A program made the position numbers and the translations under genes. DNA of 20,679 nt from assembly GCA_001642005.1 (NCBI GenBank), contig LWCA01000684.1, positions 1-20,679 on the forward strand, given 5' to 3'. Each line of letters opens with the position of its first letter. Position 1 is the first letter of the stretch. The DNA is from Intoshia linei. Taxonomy: Eukaryota; Orthonectida; Rhopaluridae. The notes beneath the pieces are model-generated. The model was not told the origin of the DNA and did no database searches. It saw nothing but the letters and a program-made list of their open reading frames with translations. Positions 1-9,205 of the stretch are shown in pieces.

Positions 1-234
1 TATCAGCGTATATATTTTTTTAAATTCTCCAACTCGTTTGATTTTAAAAAAAAGGATAATTGGGGTTTTTAACCCGTAAGATGTGAGTTTGGGAAGTTGA
101 AATTTATGTTATTATCACCCCACAAAAAACTGTAATTGAAATGTTGACTTTATAAATTTCTAAGACTGGTGGTTATTGAAATAAAGTGGAACACACACAA
201 ACAAATATTGCGTAGCATATTATTTAAGTAAGGA
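1..234 (-). mobile_element. Helitron 5' end fragment, cut by window edge
   Basis: Read on the minus strand, this matches the first ~230 bases of the Helitron copies at 6924 and 12778. It shares the start TCCT-ACTT, the block AATATGCTACGC, a GT-rich run followed by GTTCCACTTTAT, an ACAGTTTTTT-like block and the CCAACTCGTTTGATTTT-like block. The 5' TC lies at 234-233. The rest of the element lies outside the window. The base before TC is T rather than the usual A, so the exact end may have drifted by a base. Confidence 0.75.
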
Positions 235-778
235 ATTCTTTTTAAGTATTATTATCCATTATTAAGGATTATACAAAATAGACTATAATATACATGTTTA
301 AATGAACTATAAGTTACAAACATTAAACGTCGTGCGCATCTAACCCAAAAATGTTTGCAAATTTTAATGCTGACATGATGTTTGTAATCATAATACTAGA
401 CTAATTTTTACTAAGGCTAAGAGAGATTCCGTTATGCGAAACACTCTAATCTACACTGTATGTTAATTTCTTAGATGTTTAATGTAAAATTTATCTTAAA
501 AAGAATTTTTCATTGAATATTCATCAAACCACCGTAAAACAATCTCAAATATTAAATTTGATTAAAAAATTTACGATGCAACATTTCCAATTAATTCAAT
601 CAAATGGAATTTTCCATGAATTATAATTAAAATACACATTCTTTTCAATTGTTTCAATTATTTTTATCATTAATTTATTTGATCTATTTGAGCAAAAAAC
701 AATTGTAAACTTCGAAAATAAAGATTTCAAAATGATCGTTTTTAAATGAAGAATTTAACTTTATATCTGGCAACTCTG
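235..778. other. Gene-free AT-rich stretch
   Basis: No open frame, splice-compatible exon or repeat family could be recognised here. It lies between the Helitron end and the MITE-like element. Confidence 0.5.
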
Positions 779-1303
779 CTTAGATAAAGTGACCAGAAAA
801 ATACGTACTATTACTTTTAGAATATTTGGAATAAATTTTAAGCCGAAAATTTTTATTCGTCATCATAGATAAGTAGTTTTGGCTTTACATTTAACTAGGC
901 TGACCATATTTTTGTCGTACTATTAGTATTAATTTTGTTGCTTAGAAACAAAAATATGTTTTTGATTAATTTTTGATGGGTGCATAATTATGGACCAACA
1001 AATAAATAATATTACAAAAAAATTTATAACCATAACTATAACTATAACATAATTTTTCTGTAATATTATTTATTTTCTTCTAATATGCTATTTTTTTTGA
1101 TGTTTAATAATAATATCACGATTTTTTTATTAGAAAAATGAACATTTAAGTTAAATTTCAATTTATAAGTTAGTTTATTTTTGAAAAGTACGTCGAAAGT
1201 ACGACTTTGGAACAGTGGCAAAAGTCGTACTTCTGGTCGCACTAATTTAACACCCAATAAACTAAAATTGATAATATGTATTTTTTCTGGTCACTTAGCT
1301 TAG
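779..1303. mobile_element. MITE-like element with inverted termini
   Basis: The left end (779-804) reads CTTAG-ATAAAGTGACCAG followed by A-rich sequence and TAC. The right end (1278-1303), reverse complemented, reads CTAAGC-TAAGTGACCAG followed by the same A-run and TAC, so ~26-bp imperfect inverted repeats bound ~525 bp. The GACCA...GTACTATTA motif repeats inside, near 902-923. A related GACCAG-AAGTACGAC motif faces inward near 1225-1240. A perfect 12-bp hairpin lies at 1197-1232. A 63-codon minus-strand frame at 1066-1257 overlaps these motifs and is not a convincing gene. No target duplication is clear, so the superfamily is not assigned. Confidence 0.5.
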
Positions 1304-1364
1304 AACATGTATATATTCATTGAAAACTAATTAATAAATTTATATTATTCCATAAATAAAAACT

Positions 1365-3227
1365 TTAAAAAGAACAGGAACCCTTGTCTAATTTTTTTTC
1401 TCTTCTTTCGATAAGTATCCTTTGAATGTCATCACAAGTAAGGTTGGATGGAACATTAAAATAGTTTGGAAAGCAATTTTTTTTGTTATAACTTGAATTG
1501 AATATTGATTTGTAACCAGCCAAATCAATTGATTGCATTTTTCCATTAAAACATACTTTTTGTTTAGTTTTATTTAGGGAATCAGAACCAACACATAAAT
1601 TACTTGCATCTCTAGCGTATTTTAGTGTACAAACATAATCGTTACTTGCACATTGTACTTTTTCACTTCTTTCAATTTTTAAATGTGTATTTTCAATTAA
1701 ACAGACGTTGCTTTCTGTAATATTAGTAAATATTTTAAGCCCACTTATAGTTTCAATTTTATATACTAAACTTTGACTTATACAATTTGGAATATTTTTG
1801 ACTGAGAATATCAATGTTTTGAATGTATTTTATTTGGTATATTGAATACCTTTTATTTTTGTGTTTGGCAACAAATTATCGTTATATTGAATTATTTTAC
1901 TAATACAAATTTTATCCTTGGCAAAATGGAAAGATCTCATACCATCAAACGACAACCAAAGTGTTGTTTCACTAACCGCGTAAATAATAGTGTATTTATT
2001 AAAAGTGTCTAGCTTTAGGGTAGGCATAGTATACGTCATTTCCGTGATTGGCTTGTACCAATTTAATCCATCCTAATTGATGTATAAATCGGTATACTTT
2101 GATGTACTCAACATTCTAAATGACGATATTCCCAATTTGTGAAATGATTCAAAATTTATTATGCAAGAATTTTCAGTAAATTCTAAATATTTAAAATAGT
2201 CACCGTTATCATATGAAAATTCAATGTGACAATTATCAGATATTATTAATATTGTATGATATTTAAATACATAATGATATATTTGCAACCCAGTTTCTGA
2301 TACTTTTAATGTTTTGAATTGATTATAGCTTGTATTACTCATGATTAACTCGAATTGATCGTTACATAAAGTGAAAAAACATTTCCAGCTTTTTAAAAAT
2401 CCTCTAATATTCTAAAAATTGAAATTAAATTATTTTCATAATTGTTTAAGCATTTAAGTTTACCTTAAATTGTATTAAGATTTGATTTCTAAGCGAATAA
2501 ATTTTTCCTATTTCTACACCCTTATCATGAAACTTTGCAAGATTATTGTTTTGATTAGTATTGATAATTTTCATTTCACGTGTTACAAAAAGTTTAGTAT
2601 GATTTTGTAATGTTACAATCATAAATTCATTATCAAATACGATCATTTTAAGCTTTGTAATATTCTTTATAAAAATGTTTATTTTATCTAATTGTACATC
2701 ATACACATGTATAGAGTATCAATTGATTCAATTTAAATGTTATCCGTACCATCAATTTCTATTAAATTATACACCCTAAAATTTAATCGACGACTTATAT
2801 TTTTTATATCCAATGAAAAAATAGTATTGCCATTTATCATTATACGCTTAAATAAACTCCATTTTTTATTTAGAGGAATTGGAGCAGTTTTAATCACGCG
2901 TACTTTTTTTGTTTCAGAAATCTTATTATCAGATGCTATATATAGCAATATTGAATCAAATCCCTTATTATTTATAATTTTGACATAAATTGTATTGGTA
3001 TATTTTTTAGTTGATTCATTATTAGCATATGATTCATACATTTTCATTTCGTTTTTTAAATACTCCCATATCATTGTTTTATTATCATAATACACAACAA
3101 ATACATTACAAATTTTTAATATTGTTGAATTTTCCTTTAGATTTTCAAATTTAACTTCTTTTAAAGGGTTCGCAATTTCACGGGCGTTAACATAGAATAA
3201 TATACCTAAGAACAATATTATTTTCAT
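1365..3227 (-). CDS. Secreted VPS10/sortilin-like protein with an in-frame TAG
   Basis: Four exons, joined on the minus strand: 3227-2750, 2687-2464, 2411-1850 and 1801-1365. Introns are 62, 52 and 48 nt, all GT-AG, and every phase agrees. The frame covers 566 codons plus stop. Residues 1-15 form a signal peptide (MKIILFLGILFYVNA). The middle is beta-rich and carries three Asp-box-like motifs: SYDNGDYF (~300), DGLNWY (~348) and SFDGMRSF (~388). A tail with nine cysteines follows. It includes CASNDYVC, a CVG, CFNG and a GY before the next C, which resembles the VPS10 10CC module. VPS10 proteins (sortilin, SorLA, Vps10) are cargo receptors with a ten-bladed propeller and a membrane anchor. This one is shorter and shows no transmembrane segment, so it may be soluble. 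Codon 347 (2075-2073) is TAG, just before DGLNW. The frame stays intact on both sides, so this is a recent nonsense change, recoding or a base error. Family assignment is by motif only; no symbol is given. Confidence 0.7.
2073..2075 (-). other. In-frame TAG inside an Asp-box
   Basis: On the minus strand the reading is Y-I-N-stop-D-G-L-N-W-Y. The stop occupies the variable position before the DG of an S/N-x-D-G-x-x-W motif. None of the GT dinucleotides just upstream has the phase needed to splice it out and keep DGLNW in frame. The shortest GT-AG span would be 25 nt and shifts the frame. Confidence 0.75.
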
Positions 3228-3289
3228 TTTGGCATAAAATGAAATTGTCTTACAGTAAATATATCAATTCTTATTTACATGTTCGTGTT

Positions 3290-3298
3290 ATTTATATA
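3290..3298 (-). promoter_or_regulatory. TATA box of the VPS10-like gene
   Basis: On the minus strand TATATAAAT lies ~63-71 bases upstream of the ATG at 3227. That spacing allows a start site about 30 bases downstream and a 5' leader of ~35 nt. It supports 3227 as the true first codon. This is inference from motif and spacing only. Confidence 0.45.
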
Positions 3299-3300
3299 GC

Positions 3301-3933
3301 AAATAGATTAAATATAAATTATAAATACTATAACGTATCATTTATTGATTTATCTGTTTGTATAAGCTTGAAACTATATTATTTGTTTAGTACTGCGTAA
3401 AAACATTAGCTAAACTAAAGGTTTGTATAGTATGCATCACTGTATGTAATTTTAGATTTTCTAAATTTAAATTAAAAAACTATTATATTTCACTTTCAAT
3501 CTAATAACAAATTAAAACAAATGCATTAATTGTTAAATTCAATGTTTTCATATTATTAGAATCAATTATTATTACAATTAGAATTAATATCACTCAATTA
3601 CATTATTATGATAATGTGTTTCACTGTGATATTAAACATGTTGATAAAATTTTACGCAATATTATTATGTATGATTTAGCTATTATTACATTGTTTGTTG
3701 TTTAAAAAGTTAATATAATCGGATAAATATTCCAACGTAGTGATGAGATTTTGAAAGTGCGCAAAGAATCTAATCTAATCAAATTAAAATATATTAATAG
3801 TAACATTTAATTGATAAATATTCTAATATAGACATTTTAGTTTATCATTGGAGGTGGTTTTAAGTGGCAAATTTCTTTAAAGTTGAGCTAAAAATAACAT
3901 TAATGATAATTATTAATTAAAATTATAATAATA
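3301..3933. other. Intergenic, nothing recognised
   Basis: AT-rich sequence with many AATTA/ATTATT runs. No gene, RNA gene or repeat end was seen. Confidence 0.5.
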
Positions 3934-4142
3934 CTAGTTGACTTTTTTGTATTACGTACAAACAGCATCTAGCTTAGTCGAGGGCACATTTTTATTATAA
4001 CAAAAAAATGAATTCAATAACAAAATCTAACTTAAAAATGCTACTATTCACTATTAACAATCCTTTAAAGGAGTGGTTCCCAAACGTATTTCACGTGCAT
4101 CCGTCATATCACATTACATTTTAATTTAAAGTAAATTATTCC
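3934..4142 (-). mobile_element. Helitron 3' end fragment
   Basis: Read on the minus strand this is the last ~200 bases of the Helitron copy at 6924-7678. It has the GTGATATGACGG block, CATTTAAAGGATT-like block, GTGCCCTCG block, the GTACGTAATAC half-palindrome, and ends GTCAACTAG at 3934 followed by T. It is joined at its inner edge to a ~190-bp block that in the 12778 copy sits in the opposite relative orientation, so the piece is a rearranged composite. Confidence 0.75.
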
Positions 4143-4154
4143 ATATTACAGTGT

Positions 4155-4347
4155 AAATGTAAATATTGATCCTACAATTTTAAAAAAACTTTGTATTGAA
4201 CGTCTACACATTTTCAATAAAAAAATATGGGTGAAAATCTATATAATTAATTCCTTCGGTATTTTTTTCATTGCTAGGCAATTTTTCAATCTCAAATTCT
4301 CATTTTCAAAACATTTTGTTATAAATTTAAATTGAAACTAGAACAGC
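4155..4347 (+). repeat. Dispersed direct repeat of 13408-13598
   Basis: The block AAATGTAAATATTGATCCTA, an ACGTCTACACATTT block, the ATATGGGTGAAAATCTATAT block and the TTTTTTTCATTGCTA block occur here and, in the same order and orientation, inside the Helitron copy at 12778. It carries no coding frame and is part of the Helitron family's internal cargo. Confidence 0.7.
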
Positions 4348-4403
4348 GATTACTAAAAGCAATACAATATGGTTGTTTTAAAATTGAGTGCTCTACAGAC
4401 ATT

Positions 4404-4524
4404 GCCGCTCAGTGTCAAGTATAGAAGTCAGTCACACCAAAAATATTTTAATTAACATTTAACACAATGTCCCTCAAAAATATATTTTAAAATAACGCTT
4501 GTTGGTACTGACACTTTGAGCAGC
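4404..4524. repeat. Short imperfect inverted repeat
   Basis: GCCGCTCAGTGTCAAG at 4404 is matched in inverted form by CTGACACTTTGAGCAGC ending at 4524, with ~90 bases between. It could be the ends of a very small MITE or a chance hairpin. No flanking duplication was identified. Confidence 0.3.
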
Positions 4525-5139
4525 TAGTTCACTACTTTGACTTTTAAATTTACGCGATGACTTTGGGTTCGTTGTTTTTTCACATCTGTTTTTAATAATT
4601 TCCAATCGACCAAATTCATTAAATGAATTTCCGGCTATATCAAAATTATTGTACTACAATGACAAATATACCTCATGACCATCTATTTTTTCATCTAAAA
4701 ATAAAAATTATTTTAAAATTAAATTAAAAACTAAATGTACCATTTGAAATACCAACAGACTTGAAATGTTTCTTAGAGTACAGCAACTAAACAAGTTATA
4801 ATCTATAAATTAGAATTTAATAATTTTAATTAGATTGAAAAAAGAATACTTGTGGAAGCCCGTAGTATCTACTAGTTTTTTTTAACTAGATTATTCTTTT
4901 TTAATGACCGAATGTGGCCAATCGAAGCAAATTTGGGTAATAGTTCAGAAATTTACTTTTTAAATCTCGATCGAAAATCGACATAGACCCATTTTTCTAT
5001 GCAAGTGCAACAGGGATGAGATTTCTAATACTTTTTTTAAATTTTATGGTTATGCTGAAAAAAAATTAAAATTTTTGCTAATATAATATTAAAATAGGAT
5101 TTTAACCGAAAAAATTCAAATTTCTAAGCTTAAAAGATA
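4525..5139. other. Intergenic, nothing firm
   Basis: No gene is recognised here. A T-rich tract followed by CAG at about 5050-5060 on the minus strand could serve as acceptor for a tiny last exon of the gene at 5140-6510, adding H-N-H-K-I and a stop. This is not decidable from sequence alone. Confidence 0.4.
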
Positions 5140-6510
5140 TTACATTATTATATAATGTATACTCGAGATAACGATATGTAAACAATTAATAATAACGTAT
5201 ACCCCGTATGTAGGTTCAAATCTGTGTCGATTGCAAAATTTGGCATAAGCGTCTTTATCCGACGAATTTTGTCGAATCGGTTGTTCGGATTGAGATCTAG
5301 ACTTAATCAGCATTCTCGACGGAGCTATGAATTGAATTAAAAAATGAAAACTATCAATAGTAAATAATTAATACAAACATGCATATTGAGATGAAAAGTA
5401 GCGTAATCGTTTAACACGGCGAATAGTAAATCCTTCAGGTTTCCGACTATAGTATCTTGGGGCAAATTCTTTTTTGTCAATGTCGTATTGTAATTTTTCT
5501 TTAATTAAGCCATTCAATATATCATGGCCAACAGATTTTGGTCCAAAATTCTTTTTTACACTGTTCATGTCTCTAACAGATCTTATTTTACTTCTACTTT
5601 TACGTTTACAAACTTTTATTTCACTGGGTGGAAAAACTGAATCTGAAGCAAGGGCCATGACAATACTCGGTGTAGTGGTTTGAAAATTCGTGTTAGACTC
5701 CGAAGAAGGTTTAGATTCAATTTCAGACTCATCAGTGCTTTCTTCATCAACTCGTTTTTCAAATCTATATATATCCGGAAAGGTAGAAACAAAATGCACC
5801 GGTGCAGGCCAATCTAATTGTTCAATTGGGTAATTTTTTTTTTTAGTAGCGTCACCAGATGGTTTTCTAAAACTCAATATATTCAATTAAAATTTATAAT
5901 AATATATTACTTTGATCCACATATAATGTTGTTTCTATTCATTTGACTTTCCACACCAATACCCTGCATATTTATAAGTTGAGACATTCTGACAACTTTT
6001 GCATCTGTAAATTTAAATAAAATGTATGATATGATAACATTTATGAACAATAGTCAATAAAATAGTCATGAATGATATAAATAATGCAAAATTACTTGGA
6101 ACTTTACTTTCTGAAACCAATTGACCACGCCTTATTATGGTATTCAAATCCCTAGAAGCGTTTTTTAAGCAAACGTCGTTAAATGTTTCAATGGAATATT
6201 TTTTTAATTTGATTTCTCGTTTGGGATTATTATTCCATTTCAATTCATTTGCTTTATCATCTTCTTCAATTTCCTCGCTTTCTGGAGACATACCGTTTAA
6301 TGTTTTAGTATTGTTATTCATTCTAAGTGTTATATATTATTCAATTGTTTACGTATAATCAAAGCAAGCCAAATTTAAATTACATTTTATCAATATACGA
6401 GGGTTCATCTATTGAAATTTCTATGGAATTTGTCTGTTTGACATGTATTTTACAATAATAAGTGTCATCTACTTTGAAATATTTCCTTTTTTTCAATTGT
6501 ACTTTGCACA
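5140..6510 (-). CDS. Unrecognised multi-exon protein, 5' end unresolved
   Basis: Exons on the minus strand: 6510-6384, 6322-6096, 6004-5911, 5866-5379 and 5324-5140. Introns are 61, 91, 44 and 54 nt, all GT-AG and all phase-consistent. The product has at least ~372 residues. It opens with a lysine-rich part (LKKRKYFKVDDTYYCKIHVK). Next comes an acidic stretch from the ATG at 6321 (SPESEEIEEDDKA), then a Ser/Glu-rich segment (DEESTDESEIES) and a basic cluster (KVCKRKSRSKIRS). The C-terminus is arginine-rich, ending near KFCNRHRFEPTYG. No signal peptide or membrane segment is seen, and the basic clusters suggest a nuclear or nucleic-acid-associated protein (inference). The first listed exon starts in mid-frame after an AG acceptor, so coding probably begins upstream, or translation starts at 6321. 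The 3' end may instead splice at 5203 (donor GTATAC). I do not recognise the family. Confidence 0.6.
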
Positions 6511-6739
6511 CTATAAAATTTAAATTAGACTTTTAAATTTCATTTTAAATTAAAATAAAATAAATATATTTAGGTTAAATAATTTAGTGTCGCTTTTTAA
6601 AGTCAACAAATTACTGATTACATCAAATTGATTATTTTATTGTATAAAAATCCTTACTTACAAACTTTTATATATACATTGTATATATAATGTATTTAAA
6701 TGTGTTTTAGTTTGTTAACCAAATTATTCACAACTACTA
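6511..6739. other. Upstream region of the 5140-6510 gene
   Basis: A strong minus-strand donor-like string GTAAGTAAGG lies at about 6655-6664 and could end an upstream exon, but the frame before it stops quickly and has no ATG. The true first exon was not found. It may lie beyond the transposon cluster at 6740-9203. Confidence 0.35.
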
Positions 6740-6900
6740 TTTAGGTTAACGGTTATGTAGTTTGTACACACAGCACCCAGCTCTGACGAGGGGTAATTTA
6801 TTAATTCCACTTTAAAAAAAATTCAATAATAAATTATTTTTTAAAAATGCTACGTTCACTAGAGCGTTAACTTTTTAGTTGAATTTTAGAATTTAATAAA
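6740..6900 (-). mobile_element. Decayed Helitron 3' end
   Basis: On the minus strand it contains CCCCTCGTCAGAGCTGGGTG, then a GTGTGTACAAACTACATAAC palindrome remnant and GTTAACCTAAA. This aligns with the 3' end of the 12778 copy (CCCTCGGCAGAGCTAGGTG... GTCAAC). The terminal CTAG has decayed to CTAA. The inner boundary is approximate. Confidence 0.65.
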
Positions 6901-6923
6901 ATATACGACCGTGTAATGAGTAA

Positions 6924-7678
6924 TCCTAACTTATATAATATGCTACGCGATTTTTTTTTTGTGTGTGTGTCTCTATCTGTGTGTTCCACTTTATTAAAAT
7001 AATATCACTCTTAGACCACATAATTACAGTTTTTTCCAGGACGTTTAATAAGACTAATTCCCACCTCCCAATTTCACATGTTACGCGTCAAAAACCCCTG
7101 TTGTCCTTCTTTTATGAAAATCAAACGAGTTGGAGAATTTAAAACAATATATACTCTGATACTGATTTTAAAATCATAAATATTATATTTAATAAAAATT
7201 TAAAAAAAATATATCTTCATGGCCAAAACCCCAAATGGCCCTTATTTAATGAAAACAGCCCTATAATTTAAAAAAATTTACAGATGGAACAATTGTATCC
7301 TGTTAACACACACAAAAAATTTCATTCCGAATAAGTGACGATTTCACGGTCAAAAAAACATTTTAGTATTCTACACACATTCTGTCTAATAAATTAAAAA
7401 AATGGGATAACAATTGTTTTTAAAATTATTTACGCAATATTGACAAAAAAAATTAGGATGGAATAATTCACTTTAAAAAAAAAGTAATGTGATATGACGG
7501 TACTACCTGAAACAAGTTTGGCAACCACTCATTTAAAGGATTAATAATAGTGAAATAATAATTGTAGTAGGATTTTTAAGTTAGATTTTTAATATGAGTT
7601 TATTTTTTTAGCAGAATAAAAATGTGCCCTCGGCAAAGTTAGGTGCTTTTTGTACGTAGTACATAACAGTAAACCTAG
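6924..7678 (+). mobile_element. Complete non-autonomous Helitron
   Basis: The 755-bp element starts TCCTAACTTATATAATATGC, preceded by A (6923), and ends AACCTAG followed by T (7679). That is the A|TC...CTAG|T arrangement typical of Helitron rolling-circle transposons. A palindrome, TGTAC-GTA-GTACA, lies at 7651-7663, ~15 bases before the end, as expected for the 3' termination hairpin. There are no terminal inverted repeats and no Rep/helicase frame, so movement would need an autonomous partner. A TG-rich run lies at 6960-6985. Other copies and fragments are at 1, 3934, 6740, 11852, 12778 and 17630. Confidence 0.8.
7651..7663 (+). terminator. Helitron 3' hairpin
   Basis: TGTAC, loop GTA, GTACA. 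The copy at 13872-13895 keeps a longer version in which CTGTT and AACAG extend the stem. It is the predicted end signal for rolling-circle transposition, not a transcription terminator. Confidence 0.6.
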
Positions 7679-7685
7679 TAATATA

Positions 7686-9203
7686 CACTACTGACAATAT
7701 TATAAAGCACCTCATATATTTTGTCGAAAAAAAACAAATAATATTTATAATTTACTAATTTCTCTTAGTAATATCTAAATTTGGATTTAAAACATAATAG
7801 AAGCAAAAAAATATAAAATAAAAAACTTTTTCTAATAAATGAGATTCAAATTATAAGTAAACAAAAAATGGGGACAAAAATGCTTTATAACAACGATTTA
7901 GATAAAATATATATTTGGACTACGATAAATTGCTAATTTGTAAGGTTATAGGAGAAGACGAGGTAAGTTATTAACGGAATATGAAAAAGGTCGTATTGTG
8001 TCATATATTGACCAAGGTTTGAATAAAACAGGAATAGCTCGTTGTATCCGCCGAAGTAGGGCTTGCATTCAAAATTTTATAAAAAATCGAATAAGTGATG
8101 TATCTTTATCAAATATTAAAAAACCTGGATGTCCGAAAAAAATTGAATGAGACAGATAGGAGGCGATTAATTAGAGCGGCTTCGAATTCCCAAGCATCAG
8201 CCAGTAATTTAAGATCAGAAACAGATTTAAATAATGTCAGTGTAAGAACTATTCGACGAGAATTATCCAAAAGCTCAAATATTATTAGGTATTAATTAAA
8301 AAAATGTCCACACCTAACTCAGCGACACAAAGACACTCGACTAAATTTTGCTAGATTAAACATGTCTACTAATTGGTCCAATGTCTTCTTTTCAGACGAG
8401 AAAAAATTTAAATTAGATGGCGCGACGGTTTCTCTTACTATTGGCATGATTTAAGAAAAGAAAAATTATTTAGAATGTCAGGCCAATGTGGTGGCGGTGG
8501 CATTATGATATGGCCAGCTTTTGAGAAAAATGGGAAGAGCTGAATATGCTTCGTAAATCGAAATATGAATTCCAAATGTTACATTGATTTTTGGAACAAT
8601 ATCTACTACCTCATAGCAATAAATTTACTTTGTACGAGCAGGATAATGCATCGATACATGCGTCAAGAGAAAAAAAAATGTGGATTTCTTCAAAAGGAAT
8701 TAATTTTATACAATGCCCAGCCTGCTCTCCTGATTTAAACCCCATTGAAAATCTCTGGGGTATTATTTCGAGAAGCATATATTGGGAAGGTAAACAATAT
8801 TCAAACCTTTAAAATCTTAAAGAAGCTATTATCGTCGCATGAAATGACATCAGTCAAGATACTATAAATTCCCTGATAAACAGTATGAATTCTAGATTAT
8901 TTGAAGTAATTTATGGAAAAGGATGTATAACTAGATATTAAATAAAAATAAGCAATTTCTCGTAGTCCTAAATATATTTTTTACTTTAAATCGTTGTTAT
9001 AAAGCATTTTTGTCCCTATTTTTTGTCTACTATTAATTTGAATCTCATTTATTAGAAAAAATTTTTTATTGTATATTTTTTTTGCTTCTATTATGTTTTA
9101 AATCCAAATTTAAATATTCTTAAAAGAAATTAGCGAATTATAAGTATTATTTGTCCTTTTTCGACAAAATATATGAGGTGCTTTATAATATTGTCTAGCA
9201 GTG
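7686..9203 (+). mobile_element. Tc1-like element with ~250-bp inverted repeats
   Basis: The 1518-bp element is flanked by TA at 7684-7685 and 9204-9205, the Tc1/mariner target. The left end reads CACTACTGACAATATTATAA; the right end, reverse complemented, reads CACTGCTAGACAATATTATAA, and the similarity runs inward for ~250 bp. Deep inside, a 30-bp block (7871-7900 and 8987-9016) is an exact inverted match containing GACAAAAATGCTTTATAA. The terminal repeats are far longer than the ~30 bp of simple mariners. A broken DD34E transposase fills the centre. The element inserted seven bases beyond the 3' end of the Helitron at 6924-7678. Confidence 0.88.
7953..8941 (+). pseudogene. Tc1-like transposase, DD34E, inactivated
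   Basis: The frame opens without an ATG as GKLLTEYEKGRIVSYID, a helix-turn-helix-like start, and continues to a GRPR-like KKPGCPKK. It then hits TGA at 8148. The next frame carries TIRRELSKSS, stops at TAA 8293-8295, and resumes with FARLNMSTNWSNVFFSDEKKF, which supplies the first catalytic Asp. A third segment gives YYWHDL and GGGGIMIWPAF before another TGA. The last gives QDNASIHAS (second Asp) and SPDLNPIENLWG, with 34 residues between that Asp and the Glu, the Tc1 DD34E spacing. The C-terminal frame holds further stops (TAA at 8810-8812 and a TGA) and ends at TAA 8939-8941. At least three frame changes and four internal stops make it non-functional. Confidence 0.87.
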
Positions 9204-9205
9204 TA

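Noticed and set aside
2737-2988. 83-codon plus-strand frame
   Set aside because: It lies opposite the first exon of the VPS10-like gene, whose signal peptide, phase-matched splicing and motifs are far better supported.
5474-5683. 69-codon plus-strand frame
   Set aside because: Antisense shadow of the fourth coding exon of the 5140-6510 gene, with no own signal.
6511-6530. A 20-nt intron that would place an ATG (M-K-F-K) at the start of the 5140-6510 gene
   Set aside because: GT-AG and phase allow it, but 20 nt is far below even the 35-nt introns seen here; an unseen upstream exon is more likely.
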